This document shows, in pieces, positions 1-10,660 of a DNA stretch of 64,000 bases. The notes below the pieces were generated by a model, which was given only the letters and a program-made list of their open reading frames with translations, searched no databases and had not been told where the DNA came from. A program made the position numbers and the translations under genes. The DNA is from Turritopsis dohrnii (taxonomy: Eukaryota; Cnidaria; Hydrozoa; Anthoathecata; Oceaniidae): NCBI GenBank assembly GCA_027922465.2, contig BQMF02000102.1:186001-250000 (forward strand). Reading direction: 5' to 3'. Every line of letters begins with the position of its first letter. The first letter of the stretch is position 1.

Positions 1-444
1 TTGTTCGACATTTCCAATTTATTGAGGTTTCGGTTCGTACGCTAGCCATACTTACAATGACAAAAATTACTTTGAACAAATGTAAGCTTCAAATATCGAT
101 ACCCCCTTGATAACAGCTCGTTAAATAAATACAAAGTAGCTGACGTAACAGTTCTAAGAGGTGGGATATCTCCGGCGTTTGCTGGACAAGACAGAAAAGT
201 AGTTTCTTTTAAGTTTTTGACTAGTTTGCTATGTATGTCAGCACATGCGCTTAGCATGCACATAAGCGTGAAAAACAATGAAGTTTCGTTCTCCGTTTTG
301 TCATATCGCATGCGGCACGTGTGCTGTTATTTTAGGTCATTCCCTGTTTTCTATTATTTAGGTCACATCAAATTTCTTCACCGAAGGATCAATCGTAGAG
401 GAAAAGAATCTATAAATGCAGGTGGAATAAGTTTAAGCCGATCT
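1..444. other. No recognised gene
   Basis: Only short open frames lie here, overlapping on both strands and without a recognisable domain. I see no repeat or RNA gene. Confidence 0.5.
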
Positions 445-753
445 TCATTCAATCAAATTTATGTCTAAGATCATGGTTTTCTTTTTCATTTCGATTCTTT
501 CTTTGGCACCTTTTGGAGTCCAGGGTTTTTTAGACAATATTCTTTTAGTTGCTTTTGCTTGATGAAAGTTAACGTGGAAGTGCGTTGGTTTGTGCACATT
601 GATGTGAACTTCCATGTACGGCTCTACCCCTCGATATGCTTTTACGAGAACCTTTGAAATGCTCAGAGATTCGTTGTTATTCTTGTGTGGGTGCGTGGTT
701 TGGGTTAATGAGGTAAGAATTGAAAAGATTTTTCTTTCGGTATAAGCAGACAT
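445..753 (-). CDS. Hypothetical small protein or exon
   Basis: An open frame runs on the minus strand from an ATG at 753 to a stop at 445, about 102 residues. The frame is open further upstream to 843, but the ATG at 753 looks the more natural start. The product is basic and hydrophilic: Lys/His/Asn-rich in the middle, with a Lys-rich C-terminus (Lys-Lys-Lys-Thr near the end). I see no signal peptide, membrane segment or family motif. It is longer than most chance frames in DNA this AT-rich, which is the only argument for it. It could be a single exon of a larger gene or a chance frame. Confidence 0.25.
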   Translation of the reverse strand: MSAYTERKIFSILTSLTQTTHPHKNNNESLSISKVLVKAYRGVEPYMEVHINVHKPTHFHVNFHQAKATKRILSKKPWTPKGAKERIEMKKKTMILDINLIE

Positions 754-1011
754 AGTAAGTAGAATAGTAAAATTGCTGATGTCAGTATGATGTAATGACA
801 ACAGCAAGTGACCTCTGACTGCTGCAGGTTGGTAAAAAAACAACTCATTTTGCGTGTGAGATGTGAAATATTAAATAGTTCACAATTACGTATTTTCCGG
901 CGTCGTATGGTTTTACTGTCGTAATTAGCGTTGCAGCCACTACACAATAATTTATTTACAACAGTAGAAGTTAAGAACTTGGGGAGATTGTTCTTGAAAC
1001 AAAACATGGAA

Positions 1012-1373
1012 GACAATCTTAAAGAAGATCTAAAAATCACTTGTAAGGAACAATGTGACTGCTTATGAAACATTTCTTGAGGCGTGTCCTAGATTGTAAA
1101 GAAACTGAAACATCACAATCAGAACTTTTTAGGTGCATTTCATTGAGGTTAATAAAAAAAAAAAAAAGAAAGTTGTTTGTTTCTTTGTTGCAAGTAATCA
1201 CTTTCAATACCTATAATTATTCTATATTTTCCAGTACCTAAATAGAAGGTTATGGTTTTATTACCTTATTAGGGTTCAGTTTCTTTAAAAGTTAGGACAC
1301 GCCTTAAAAATGTTTCATAAGCGGTCACATTGTGGTTCCTTACAAGTGGTTTTTAGATCTTTTTTAAGATTGC
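1012..1373. mobile_element. Inverted-repeat (MITE-like) element
   Basis: Two arms of about 97-99 bp are inverted copies of each other: 1012-1108 and 1275-1373, with a ~166 bp spacer. The outer ends read gacaatctta on the left and its complement on the right. There is no coding capacity. I could not identify a clean target-site duplication. The form fits a non-autonomous DNA transposon or foldback element. Confidence 0.6.
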
Positions 1374-1581
1374 CTTGACAAGGGGAAGTATACACATCAG
1401 AAAATCAAATAAAACCGAACTATGGTTGTCTTTGTTACACGAGTGCGCAGGTATGAAAGCAAACGTTTAATGAAACTGAAAAGTTGGTAATGGAAAGATT
1501 TGTAATTTTTATGGGCTAACAAAATGAATTTTTTGTTACATTTAATCGTCATTTTCATATGAAGATTAAGACCATACACAG

Positions 1582-3156
1582 GGAAGTATTTTAGAAGAAA
1601 TATGATATATGAAGAAATAACTGATGCTCGTCCACCACTAGCCCACTACAAAAACTTGACGGACAAAGGGACAACACAGTATGCAAGTTTAACTGATATT
1701 AATAGAGATAACGACCAATATGATGAGGTTGTTCATGATGTTACCGCTTTATCTCTTCAAACCGAAGATTTTTCAAGAGCTGACCATGAAATTAAGGAGC
1801 GTCATATAGTATCAAAAGTGCCTAATAAAAGTTCGAAAGACAGAAACAATCAACTACATGCAAGTTTAACAAACACTGATAGAGATAATAATCAATATGA
1901 AGACATTGATCATGACGATACCACTCATTCTCAACAAAGTGAACATAAGGAATGCGATATAGTATCGAAACAGCCATATACAAGCTTGAAAGACACAGAA
2001 TCTTCACAGTATACAACTTTGACTGGTATTGATGGAGAAAACGATCAATATGATGATATTGCTCATGATCTTACCGCTGCATCTCTTCAAGCCGAACACC
2101 TTCCAACAGGTGATTACGAAATTAAAGAATGTGATACAGTATCGAAACCGCACTAACAAGCTTGAAAGACACAGAATTTTCACAGTATACAACTTTGAGT
2201 GGTATTGATGAAGAGGACGATCAATATGATGATATTGCTCATGATCTTATCGCTGCATCTCTTCAAACCGTGCAACTTCCAACAGATGATTACGAAATAA
2301 GGGAATGCGATATAGTATCGAAAGCTCGCTATACAAGCTTGACCGACCCAGGAACAAGCCAGTATACAACTTTGACTAATACTGATGGAGGCAGTGATAA
2401 ATATGATTACATTGTTCAGGATGTTACCGCTTTATCTCCACATGCTGAAGATCTTTCAACAGGTGATTACGAAATAAGGAATTGCGATATACTATCGCCC
2501 AAAACACACATATCCCAGTACATAAGCTTGAAAGACAGTGACCTTGATAACGATGTTGTCAATGGAGTTGACTACATTTATATTGACATGAATGATGATT
2601 CTACTGTTACTTTTTCTCAATGTGCGCTTCCCTCCGATGAGGATGCCCATAATGAAGCATGCGATCTTACATCAAAACCACTTAATTCGAGCGTGCCACA
2701 TAGAAAGAACCAAGAATATAATAGCTTAAGCAATACCGATGGAGAAGATGATCTATATGTCGATATTGGCGATGGACTACATCTTTTGAAACTGAACATG
2801 CTTCCACAGGTGATTACGATATCAGGCAATGTGATATGGTATCGAAAGTGCTCTATGGAATCTTGACACACACAGGAACACCACGGTGTCAAAGGTGGAC
2901 AGAATGTGGTAATGATAACCGCGGTTTGGATAGCGACAATGATATACATGCTGCTGGCATCGATAATTCTAATGCTACGTCCGTACAAGCTGAAAGACAT
3001 AGCGATATCATGGCATTTGATATGGTATCAGAGCAAACAACAGTTATTTCAAGAAAACGTAATAAATGTTTAATATTTGTGAATATTTTTTATATTGTTT
3101 CAATGGGTATGTTTATGATTGGTTTGTTTGTCTTGATTACTATTCTAAAAGGGTAG
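1582..3156 (+). pseudogene. Tyrosine-motif repeat protein with C-terminal membrane anchor (frameshifted)
   Basis: Three consecutive open frames (1602-2156, 2162-2866, 2836-3156) read as one protein of about 515 residues once two single-base losses are allowed for, near 2145-2156 and near 2780-2800. Both were located by comparison with the sister repeats. The protein is built of ~50-60-residue repeats, each carrying tyrosine motifs such as YTSL, YTTL, YDDI and YEI. YTSL to YTTL is spaced by 7 residues and YTTL to YDDI by 9, within the ITAM spacing rule. An N-terminal YEEI matches the Src-family SH2 consensus. The last ~30 residues form one hydrophobic helix preceded by Arg-Lys-Arg, which by the positive-inside rule leaves the repeats in the cytosol. 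No signal peptide is visible. A splice acceptor (cacag at 1577-1581) lies just upstream with the frame open across it, so this may be a 3' exon. The family is unrecognised. It could be a recent pseudogene or a real gene with sequence errors. Confidence 0.6.
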
Positions 3157-4114
3157 CATATACTGTCTTTTAAACGTGTCCTCTTTAAGACGTCTTTCAA
3201 AATACAAAAAGGCTTCTTTAATACGTCTCTATCTGGTTAAAATCTGTAACACTTTGAGACGAGTTTCAAAGACGTCTTCGAGACGTCTTCTACACAAGCC
3301 CAATAGCCGACTTTAAAATGATTGAAAATGGTCTTTATACTTGGTTAAAATCTGTACTGCTTAGAAGTTAGTTTCAAAACCTCTTCAATGCAGCTTCCAG
3401 ACGAGATGAGACGGAAATTTACGTAAATGCAAAGCTTTAGTATTGGTGTTAAACGCAAGAAGAATGGCCGACAATTATTGGTTCCTTATTTTATTCTGCA
3501 GCAATCTTTTCAAAAAATATTTACACCAAACTTTAACCTTTTAAAATTTACAATAAATGTTTCTGCATAAAAAATTACTTCTTTTTTGAGCGTTTTTGAG
3601 CGTCAATTCCCACAACACTTAAAAGGCATTGATCGTCTTTTGTCTTGATAAGGGTAGAAAAAGAATTTTTAAACTTTTAATAAGCGTTCTGTTTCATTAC
3701 TTTAACGTGTCTGATAAAAATCATTAACGATTATCCAAGTTAGAGTGAACGCACTATAAAAAGATCTTTTTGGTATAACTGCCATTAAATAAAGCAACGT
3801 GACGAAAAAATGTCTGTTATCTTTCTTTTGCCACCCGAATTAACATTGACATCGAGTTCTTAAATCCGAAAGCGTCGTCACATATGTAGAAAGTATAGGA
3901 AGATGTGTCATTCGCTTTCTGCAGTTCTGCTTGCTATAACAAATTTTGCCTATACTGTGTTTAAGTTTTTCGGAAAAAGCCCTATAAGACGCTAATTCAG
4001 ACGACATTTGAAAGACATTTTCTGAAAGGCACGTCAAAGACGTGTTTATGTCGTTTTCTAAAAGACGTTTCTTAGAAAACCACTTCAGGTTGTCTTTAAG
4101 ACGTTTTGGGGCCT
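3157..4114. other. Intergenic, with recurring AGACGTCTT motifs
   Basis: No gene is seen. The palindrome-like words agacgtctt and aagacg recur at 3195-3290 and, in opposite sense, at 3985-4105. This suggests the subterminal repeats of a decayed DNA transposon, but I cannot define its ends. Confidence 0.35.
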
Positions 4115-4290
4115 GTTACCAGAGGCGTAGTCAGAGGTCAGTCAAAATTTGTGGAGGAGAGTTAAGTCATTTAGGGTAGAAAAGGAAAGCGTGTAAGTAA
4201 CCTAATCGGCACTTAAAGACTGAATAGAAATATCATAATGTTGAACTCCTCCAGGTTTTTTTGACTGACCCTAACTACGCCTCTGGTTAC
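4115..4290. mobile_element. MITE, ~176 bp
   Basis: The ends are inverted copies: gttaccagaggcgtag at 4115 and its complement ending at 4290, with pairing continuing inward to the ggagga/tcctcc blocks. There is no coding capacity. The subterminal block aatttgtggaggagag is shared, with small changes, with the element at 58605-58779, so both belong to one loose family. Confidence 0.7.
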
Positions 4291-4469
4291 AAATGTATTA
4301 ACATTTTGTCCATCCGACACGATAACTGTTTGTCTCAATATTTTGTGGCTACCATCCTTGTGTTTTGGAATTTTGTGAGGTCTATTCTAGTATACTTTCG
4401 AAAAACGTTTGCTTGATATTGTATCATAAACGTGCTGTTTTTTATATAGCCTTAAGTATCAATTTGTCC

Positions 4470-4945
4470 GTCCGACATATAGTCTGTTCACCACATTCAT
4501 GGCCAAATCGTTAGTTCCCCTCAATTGCAAACGAGGCGGATTTGTGATTATAAGACACAATAATATCCGTGACTATGCGGCAGAACTACTCAATCAAGTT
4601 CAAAATGACGTTGAAATAGAACCTCTTTTACAACTTTTGAATGGAGATGTAATACATGGCTTAAAAGGTGACGAAGCAAGACCAGACATACGTGCTCGTG
4701 GTGTATGGAGAAACGGACAGAATGCGTATTTTGATATTCGGGTGAGAACACAAACGCAGAATCTCAAATCTGTACATCTATTGAAAAAAATTTAGAAAAG
4801 CATGAACGTGAAAAGAAACGCAATTATAACAACAGAGTTAAGAATGTAGAGCATGGCACCTTTACTCCATTAGTTTTCTCTGTCTGCGGGAGTCAGGGTG
4901 CGGAATGCCGTGAAGACGGGGGGGAAGATACGAGAAGATAATCTC
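4470..4945 (+). pseudogene. Non-LTR retrotransposon 3' coding remnant (zinc knuckle/endonuclease part)
   Basis: The open frame 4499-4795 and a continuation in another frame (about 4790-4940) match the C-terminal part of the reverse-transcriptase protein at 10673-12592. Shared landmarks are the Cys-Lys-Arg-Gly-Gly-Phe segment followed by an Arg-His-Asn stretch, then Arg-Pro-Asp-Ile followed 15-16 residues later by Phe-Asp-Ile-Arg-Val, then the Glu-His-Gly-Thr-Phe-Thr-Pro-Leu-Val segment. The RPD...D spacing resembles the restriction-like endonuclease (PD-D/E-x-K type) of site-specific non-LTR elements. One frameshift near 4790 and loss of the whole RT domain make it a dead fragment. The endonuclease reading is by motif only. 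Confidence 0.6.
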
Positions 4946-5606
4946 TATCATTCGATGTAGATTGTCCTTTTTAATCTTACGCTCTTCTTTGCTGAATGTA
5001 TCAGAGAAAGTCGTTTCTCTTCGGAAAGACCTTTCTCTTCGGAGAAGACGATTTTGCTCTTGCATACGATTTTTCTAGGTGTGCTTGAGTTTTTGAAATC
5101 GTCTGACTTTTATTTGAATGGAATGGTTTGTATAGTCATTTATTTTATTTTATTTACTTATTTATTTATTTTTTATTTATCTGTATTTCAGCTTTAACCT
5201 TGTTTTTAGATTTTAATATAAGAATTTGCACTTGTAATTTTAAATAATCTTGTGAAGAAAATACATTTTAAAAACTCCTTCTCACACTTACGTCTGATAA
5301 GCTTTCTCATTAGCACATAAATTAAAAAATATAAAACATAAAAAATACCACCATAGTATGTTTTAAAACGGGGGTTGAACATATGATTCTATAGAAAAGT
5401 TGAGCAAAGATTATTTTTTCCATAACTACTACATTGTGTCCTTTAAAAAACCTTGTTCCTTTGAAATAAGTGTTACATTGAATGTATTACTCACATTTCA
5501 ACGTAAGCCTATTGTTCTTATAATTTCATCAAAACAACTTATATGCACGATGATCCATTACGGATGGAAGCCCAAGGACTAAAAACTCCCGTTACTTACT
5601 TACTTA
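4946..5606. other. No gene; A/T-rich simple sequence
   Basis: A TTTA-type simple repeat lies at 5140-5190. I see no supported coding sequence. Confidence 0.5.
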
Positions 5607-6206
5607 CTAGTAACCGTGTCCATTGGTATGAATAGGTACTTTAGAGGCCACAACAGTTTCATTAGTAGCAGTTTTGTCTGTGCCTAATGAATTATCATCT
5701 TCTTCATCCATTTTCCGTGAAAGACTCGAGTTCATATCAATAATTTATTTTGTAAAATGAACAGTTCTTCGGAAAGACCATTCAAATCAAAAATGACATT
5801 GTTGTATAATGGATTGTTTTTCTGTTTAAAAAATTTCAGGTTCTCAGAATGAAATCTGGTCGTACAGGTTCATAGTAAACTTGACCACGGTACATAATTT
5901 TAACAAAAGTAAGCCATTACTGTCAGCTAGTCTTGGTAAAACATTGCAGACATCTTCAGCATCAATTGGTACATCACAAATGGCTCCATTTACTTTTTGG
6001 AAAACTACTTTTGGGTAGAATTTCAACTTCCTTGAAAAAATTTGTTTCGCTATCAAAACTTTCTCCAGTCGGTTGATATCAGAAAGATCAGATGGAAGAT
6101 TATCAATCTCGAGATTGTTGCAAACAGCTTGAACTGGGATGTTCTTTCGTTTTAACTTTAGATGATAAGTTTTGCAGATATATTGGCAACCATCAAAGCT
6201 TTCTAC
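5607..6206 (-). pseudogene. Helitron-associated DUF6570-like remnant
   Basis: On the minus strand, from about 6206 down to a stop at 5607-5609, the translation matches from memory the N-terminal region of animal Helitron-type proteins that carries the DUF6570 domain. It has a Cys-containing start, then a Val-Cys-Asn-Asn-Leu segment, a Leu-Glu-Lys-Val-Leu-Ile-Ala helix, an Asn-Val-Leu-Pro-Arg motif, and later an Asn-Asn-Pro-Leu-Tyr-Asn-Asn-Val segment. At least two frameshifts, near 5875-5830 and near 5737, break it. The Rep/helicase parts of a full Helitron are absent. It is a decayed mobile-element fragment. Confidence 0.55.
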
Positions 6207-7501
6207 ATGAAAATACAAAACTATTAGAAATGATTGCATAATTACATTCATTAAATTATACAACAGATCGTTTATACAAACAGCCATTGCAAACAACACA
6301 TCGTTGAGTGAGAATTATTTTGTTCTAATTTCTTTAAACTGAAAAAATTAAGTTTTAAATTTCATAACCTCACAAAATCTTAAAGAAACCGTTCTATGGA
6401 AAAGTACTTGGTACCTTTTGAATACATCGTACTTGGAACCCCTGACAAAAAGTTATTCAGGTCACGGCAAAGCCGAGAACTGTTTAATTACGGCTGTGGT
6501 GGCGCGAGGCGAGGCGAAATTTTGGCAAAAAGTAGATCCCGACTGATTTCTTACTATTATTACTTTTTTCTTCCAAATTCTCAAAATGTTTGTTCTGTAA
6601 ATTATACTTTCATTGTTTTCTTAAAATTCCGGCGTACTGCTAATGGCATTTGAATCGTTGAAAACAAGACAAGTGGGGAACAAATTGTGAATGTTATAAA
6701 GTGAAGTCGAAACAACTGTAATTATGGTATCTAATCTTATTCTCCACCATTACTTTTACACTTTGTCAGAAATACGGCGATACAGATTTATAGAAATACA
6801 GAAGTATAGAGATTTAGAAATAAAGATAAAAAATTGTACAGCACTGTAAATATTGAAAAAGAGAAAGTTAAAGAGACAGAAATTAAAGAGCATCAGAAAA
6901 AAAACATTAAAAGAAACTCAGCCAAGCCAAGCCAAAACTCAGTTAAACTCAGCCAAGAGAACACAGCCAAAATCCAAAGCATGTAGAGTACGCTGCAGTT
7001 TTAAGTAACAAAATCGATTGTCTAATAATAAAACGAGAATAACGAAAATAAACAACAATATGAAAAACTACAAAAAAACCACAAGAAAAATCCAAAAACC
7101 ACGAGAAAAACAAACAACTACGAGAAGAGACCATAATTTGTGATTACGATTACGATTTCGAATTCGAATACAAAACGAGAAAACTGTTACATAGAACTAG
7201 AGGTTCCTTGAGTGTTAAAACTATGTTAACAATACTTTTGCTATTTTGTCTTTCTAATATCGCTACACATTCTAACAGTTTTTACACAGTATCAAATATA
7301 TATGTTGTTTTCTAAAGTAACACAGGGTCTATTCCATCAAGGCAATTTTGAACGTTTTGGATCAACTGCTGGGAAGCAATGTACGTGTTGTGCACTTTTT
7401 TTCTATTGGGTTTTCTGTAGCCAAAAATTTGGGAGCATGGGATTCTACAGATGTTGATTTTGTTGTAGACAATGGGTATCTGATTTACAAAAAATTATAT
7501 A
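6207..7501. other. No gene; purine-rich low-complexity DNA
   Basis: About 6770-7140 is A-rich with repeated short words (agccaagccaag; aaaaccacgagaaa). Short open frames here have no recognisable content. Confidence 0.5.
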
Positions 7502-7957
7502 CCGTATTCTCTCTAATTAGCGCCCCTCTCTAATAAGCCCCCACCCACCCCCCCCCCCCCCCCCTCTAGTCAAAAATATTATTATAATCACCCCTCTGAA
7601 ATAAGCACCTGGGTGCTTATTAGAGTGACTTAAAATTAACTTAGAAATTAATAAGCACCCGGCCGGTAATTAGAAATTTGAACAAAAAGTGAAAATTCTG
7701 TAATAGAAACGGAAGACTATATTTTTGTGATGTCTAAATGTAAGTTATAAGTACAAAATCTTATTTCGTTGCCATGAAAAATACAGTTGTTAGTATTCTT
7801 TTATGATAAAAAGAAATGCCTCGTTCACAGCTAGCATGACCATTTCAAAATTCTTTTGTAAGCGCCCCTCTCCAATTAGCACCTCTCTCTAATAAGCGCC
7901 CTTCTAATTTCCAAAAATATTTTATAAGCGCCCGGGCGCTTATTAGAGAGAATACGG
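7502..7957 (+). mobile_element. TA-flanked MITE, copy 1
   Basis: The element starts ccgtattctctctaat and ends with the inverse (attagagagaatacgg), flanked on both sides by TA. This fits a Tc1/mariner-type target duplication. Subterminal blocks of the type ataagcgcccgggcgc recur on both sides. A run of C interrupts it at 7541-7564. There is no coding capacity. Copy 2 (9209-9625) is in the opposite orientation and copy 3 (56330-56640) is truncated. Confidence 0.8.
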
Positions 7958-9208
7958 TATCGACAAACATTTAGTATTTACAGACCTTCCATCTGAAATT
8001 GAAATAATGAATCTCATCTTTACTGTGGAGTTTTCATATAGGTTTTATGCAGTACAGTTGTTTTATGCTTAAAGAAACTTTGAATCACTAGTTTGTTTTA
8101 CAGCTTTGACAGATACAGTATGTTTTGTTATTTTTATTTTTCTGTTAATCCAGTATACATTGTTTATTCTTGCTTCATATTTTGTTTTGCTTTGTTGTTA
8201 TTTTATTTAAAGTTTATAAAGGTTTGTGTCCGTGCAGCTTCGCTTAGTTTTTTTTCTAATCATTTTGTTAAGTTATCTTCTGTTCAGCATTTAAGGAATA
8301 TAAAAATTTAAAACTGAATTTTTCTCTTTGTCTTCATAAAGACATATATAGTTCATATATAGTTTTGGCGCAAAAAAATGCACCAAAATAAAACTGCACC
8401 AAATTTACAGTGAGCTGATTAAACATTTTGTTTATTAACTCTGAACTTTATCATTTTGTAATTACCTTAAGTGGAGAAGTTTTGGCGCAAAAAAATGCAC
8501 CAAAATAAAACTGCACCAAATTGACAGTGAGCTGTGCCAAATATATAAATCTTTTCTTCGAAAAACATAAAAATAGTCTAAAATTAGTGTAAATTTTGAC
8601 CAAGAAGTCCGAATTGCGCCAAATTTAAAATAATCTTAGAACATAGAATGAAAAGTATAGAAAGGGTCGTTTACTTTTAGCATTTTGCATGGAATTTTTA
8701 CTCCATATAAGGTTTTACCGCTACTAATTTTAGTTCCGGTTCCTTAGTATTTAATCCTAAATTTCAGATGTAAATATTTGCTGCTAGTTATTGTGTCATA
8801 CTTATATAACCATTTCATTTGTTTAGTTGTCTCTTGTCTGCTTATACCCCTGACAAACTTTTTGCATAAAAATTGACAAGTGTTGACATTTTTTGTCCAA
8901 TTTTTGAAACTAATGACCTTTCATAACTACCGTTCTACTTAACTTTTTTGACTGAAGTTTTTATATTTAAGGCTGCATAAAAAACTTTCAAATTCAAAAA
9001 TTTTCGAAGAGCAAAATACCAATACCGACAAATAAAAAAACCCATCAAAATACATGCTAATGGTCTTATTTTGAAAGGTCGGCGTAATAATTTCAGAGAC
9101 CTCTAACGCCGGCCCTAATACCGCCACTCAAGAAATAACGCCATTTAAGGCCGGTGTAATAAGGACCGATAAGGTAATTTAAAGTTCTGAAACATTTGTA
9201 ACCAAATA
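7958..9208. other. Spacer between two opposed MITEs, holding a 57 bp direct repeat
   Basis: No coding sequence is seen. A 57 bp segment beginning agttttggcgcaaaaa occurs at 8361-8417 and again at 8478-8534, nearly identical and in the same direction. Confidence 0.6.
8361..8534 (+). repeat. 57 bp direct repeat, two copies
   Basis: Copies at 8361-8417 and 8478-8534 differ at about one position. Each contains the words tttggcgcaa and actgcaccaaa. The 60 bp between them is unrelated. Confidence 0.75.
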
Positions 9209-9625
9209 CCGTATTCTCTCTAATAAGCGCCCGGGCGCTTATAAAAAAATTTTGGAAATTAGGGGGGCGCTTATTAGAGAGGGCCGCTTATAAAAACATT
9301 TTGAAATGGTCATGCTAGCTGTGAACGAGGCATTTCTTTTTATCATAAAAGAGTAAAAACAACTGTATTTTGCATGGCAACGAAATAAGATTTTGTACTT
9401 ATAACTTAAATTTAGACATCACAAAAACATAGCCTTCCGTTTCTATACAGAATATTCGTGTTTGGTTCAAAGTTCTAATTACCGCCCGGGCGCTTATAAA
9501 TTTCTGAGTAATGTCAAGTCACTCTATAAGCGCCCGGGTGCTTATTGGAGAGGGGCGCTTATAAAAATATTTTTGACTAGAAGGGGGCGCTTATTAGAGA
9601 GGGGCGCTAGTTAGAGAGAATACGG
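9209..9625 (-). mobile_element. TA-flanked MITE, copy 2 (opposite orientation)
   Basis: Same terminal sequence as the element at 7502, also flanked by TA. The interior is the reverse complement of copy 1: the block around gaacgaggcatttctt lies here on the plus strand and on the minus strand in copy 1. Confidence 0.8.
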
Positions 9626-10276
9626 TATGGAGATTTTACCTTTTGGGAATGCATAGTTCAACGAATTTAGAGTTGTCAATTTATATAAGCGTTCACCCCC
9701 TAAGACTGAGCATTTTAAAGCATGACTCAGCATAGTTGGGGGAGGTTTACCTAACCTACTTTTCCGCGAGTGAGAAGAACAAGCATAACCGTATTTTTCG
9801 ACACAATTCCAACACATAAATTTGTGATAATATCACATTTTATTTTAAAATTTCAAATTAAAATATCTATAGTTTTCACGCTCCTTGGCCTATCCTCAGA
9901 TGTCTACAATCTCTAGAAATGTAGAGTAAAAGTATATAATACAGTTAAAATGAAAAAACATAGCAAAATAAAAAACACCTATTCTTCAGGCAATAAATAA
10001 CAGTAAAGCTTTAAGTCGTGACCTGTTGCAGCCATGCGGCTTGTTCAAAATGGTTTTAGCTTTGTATAATACATATGCTAATACATTCGCTAATACATAT
10101 GCTAATACATTTTTTTCTTTCCTTTTTTTTTCTTTTGTTCCTTTTTCCAATTTGAAGCTCATTGTGCATAATTTTGGTAGGTTTGCAGAGTTGCAGATTT
10201 TAACTCACAAACCGTTTTTTTTGGTATCTTATTTTTCTGGACTTTTTGTTTCACATTGTTTGACATTGTATCAAAT
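9626..10276. other. No gene; short tandem repeat near 10063-10111
   Basis: A 15 bp unit (gctaatacatatgct-type) is repeated about three times at 10063-10111. Nothing else is recognised. Confidence 0.5.
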
Positions 10277-10660
10277 TAGCCGCCAAGGCGACATCGCTCG
10301 CCGCCAAAATTCAGCATGCGTTGTGTCACCTCTCAAAGAGTTCACGAAAAATGGACTTAAGGAATTGAAAATAGAAAGTGTTGCCATCTTGTGCATCTCG
10401 AAATTCTGAGCAAGAAAATGTATAGGATCATATGTCTATGGCGCACCGTTACGGAGATATCGTTGATCAAACTTTTGATGACGTCACAAACCCGTCCTCA
10501 AAAAAATTGGACCCAAATTTATAGTCACCCCATCGCCTGTATTGCGGACCCCAAAAAACATCAGTTATCCTTATTGGTTACCGAGATAATTTTCCCTAAA
10601 CCTCACATTCGATTCAGGATGCAATGCATAGGTTTCGAACTGACTCGCACAAAATAAAAT
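10277..10660 (+). repeat. TAGCCGCC unit, 5' part (interrupted)
   Basis: This is the 5' ~385 bp of the dispersed repeat: a GC-rich start (tagccgccaaggcg), then the conserved blocks gatgacgtcaca, atcgcctgtat and gagataattttccctaaa. It stops at cacaaaataaaat, where a retrotransposon is inserted. The missing 3' part resumes at about 12730. Confidence 0.75.

Noticed and set aside
10391..10657. 88-codon open frame
   Set aside because: It lies wholly inside the dispersed repeat unit; equivalent positions in other units are not open in the same frame.
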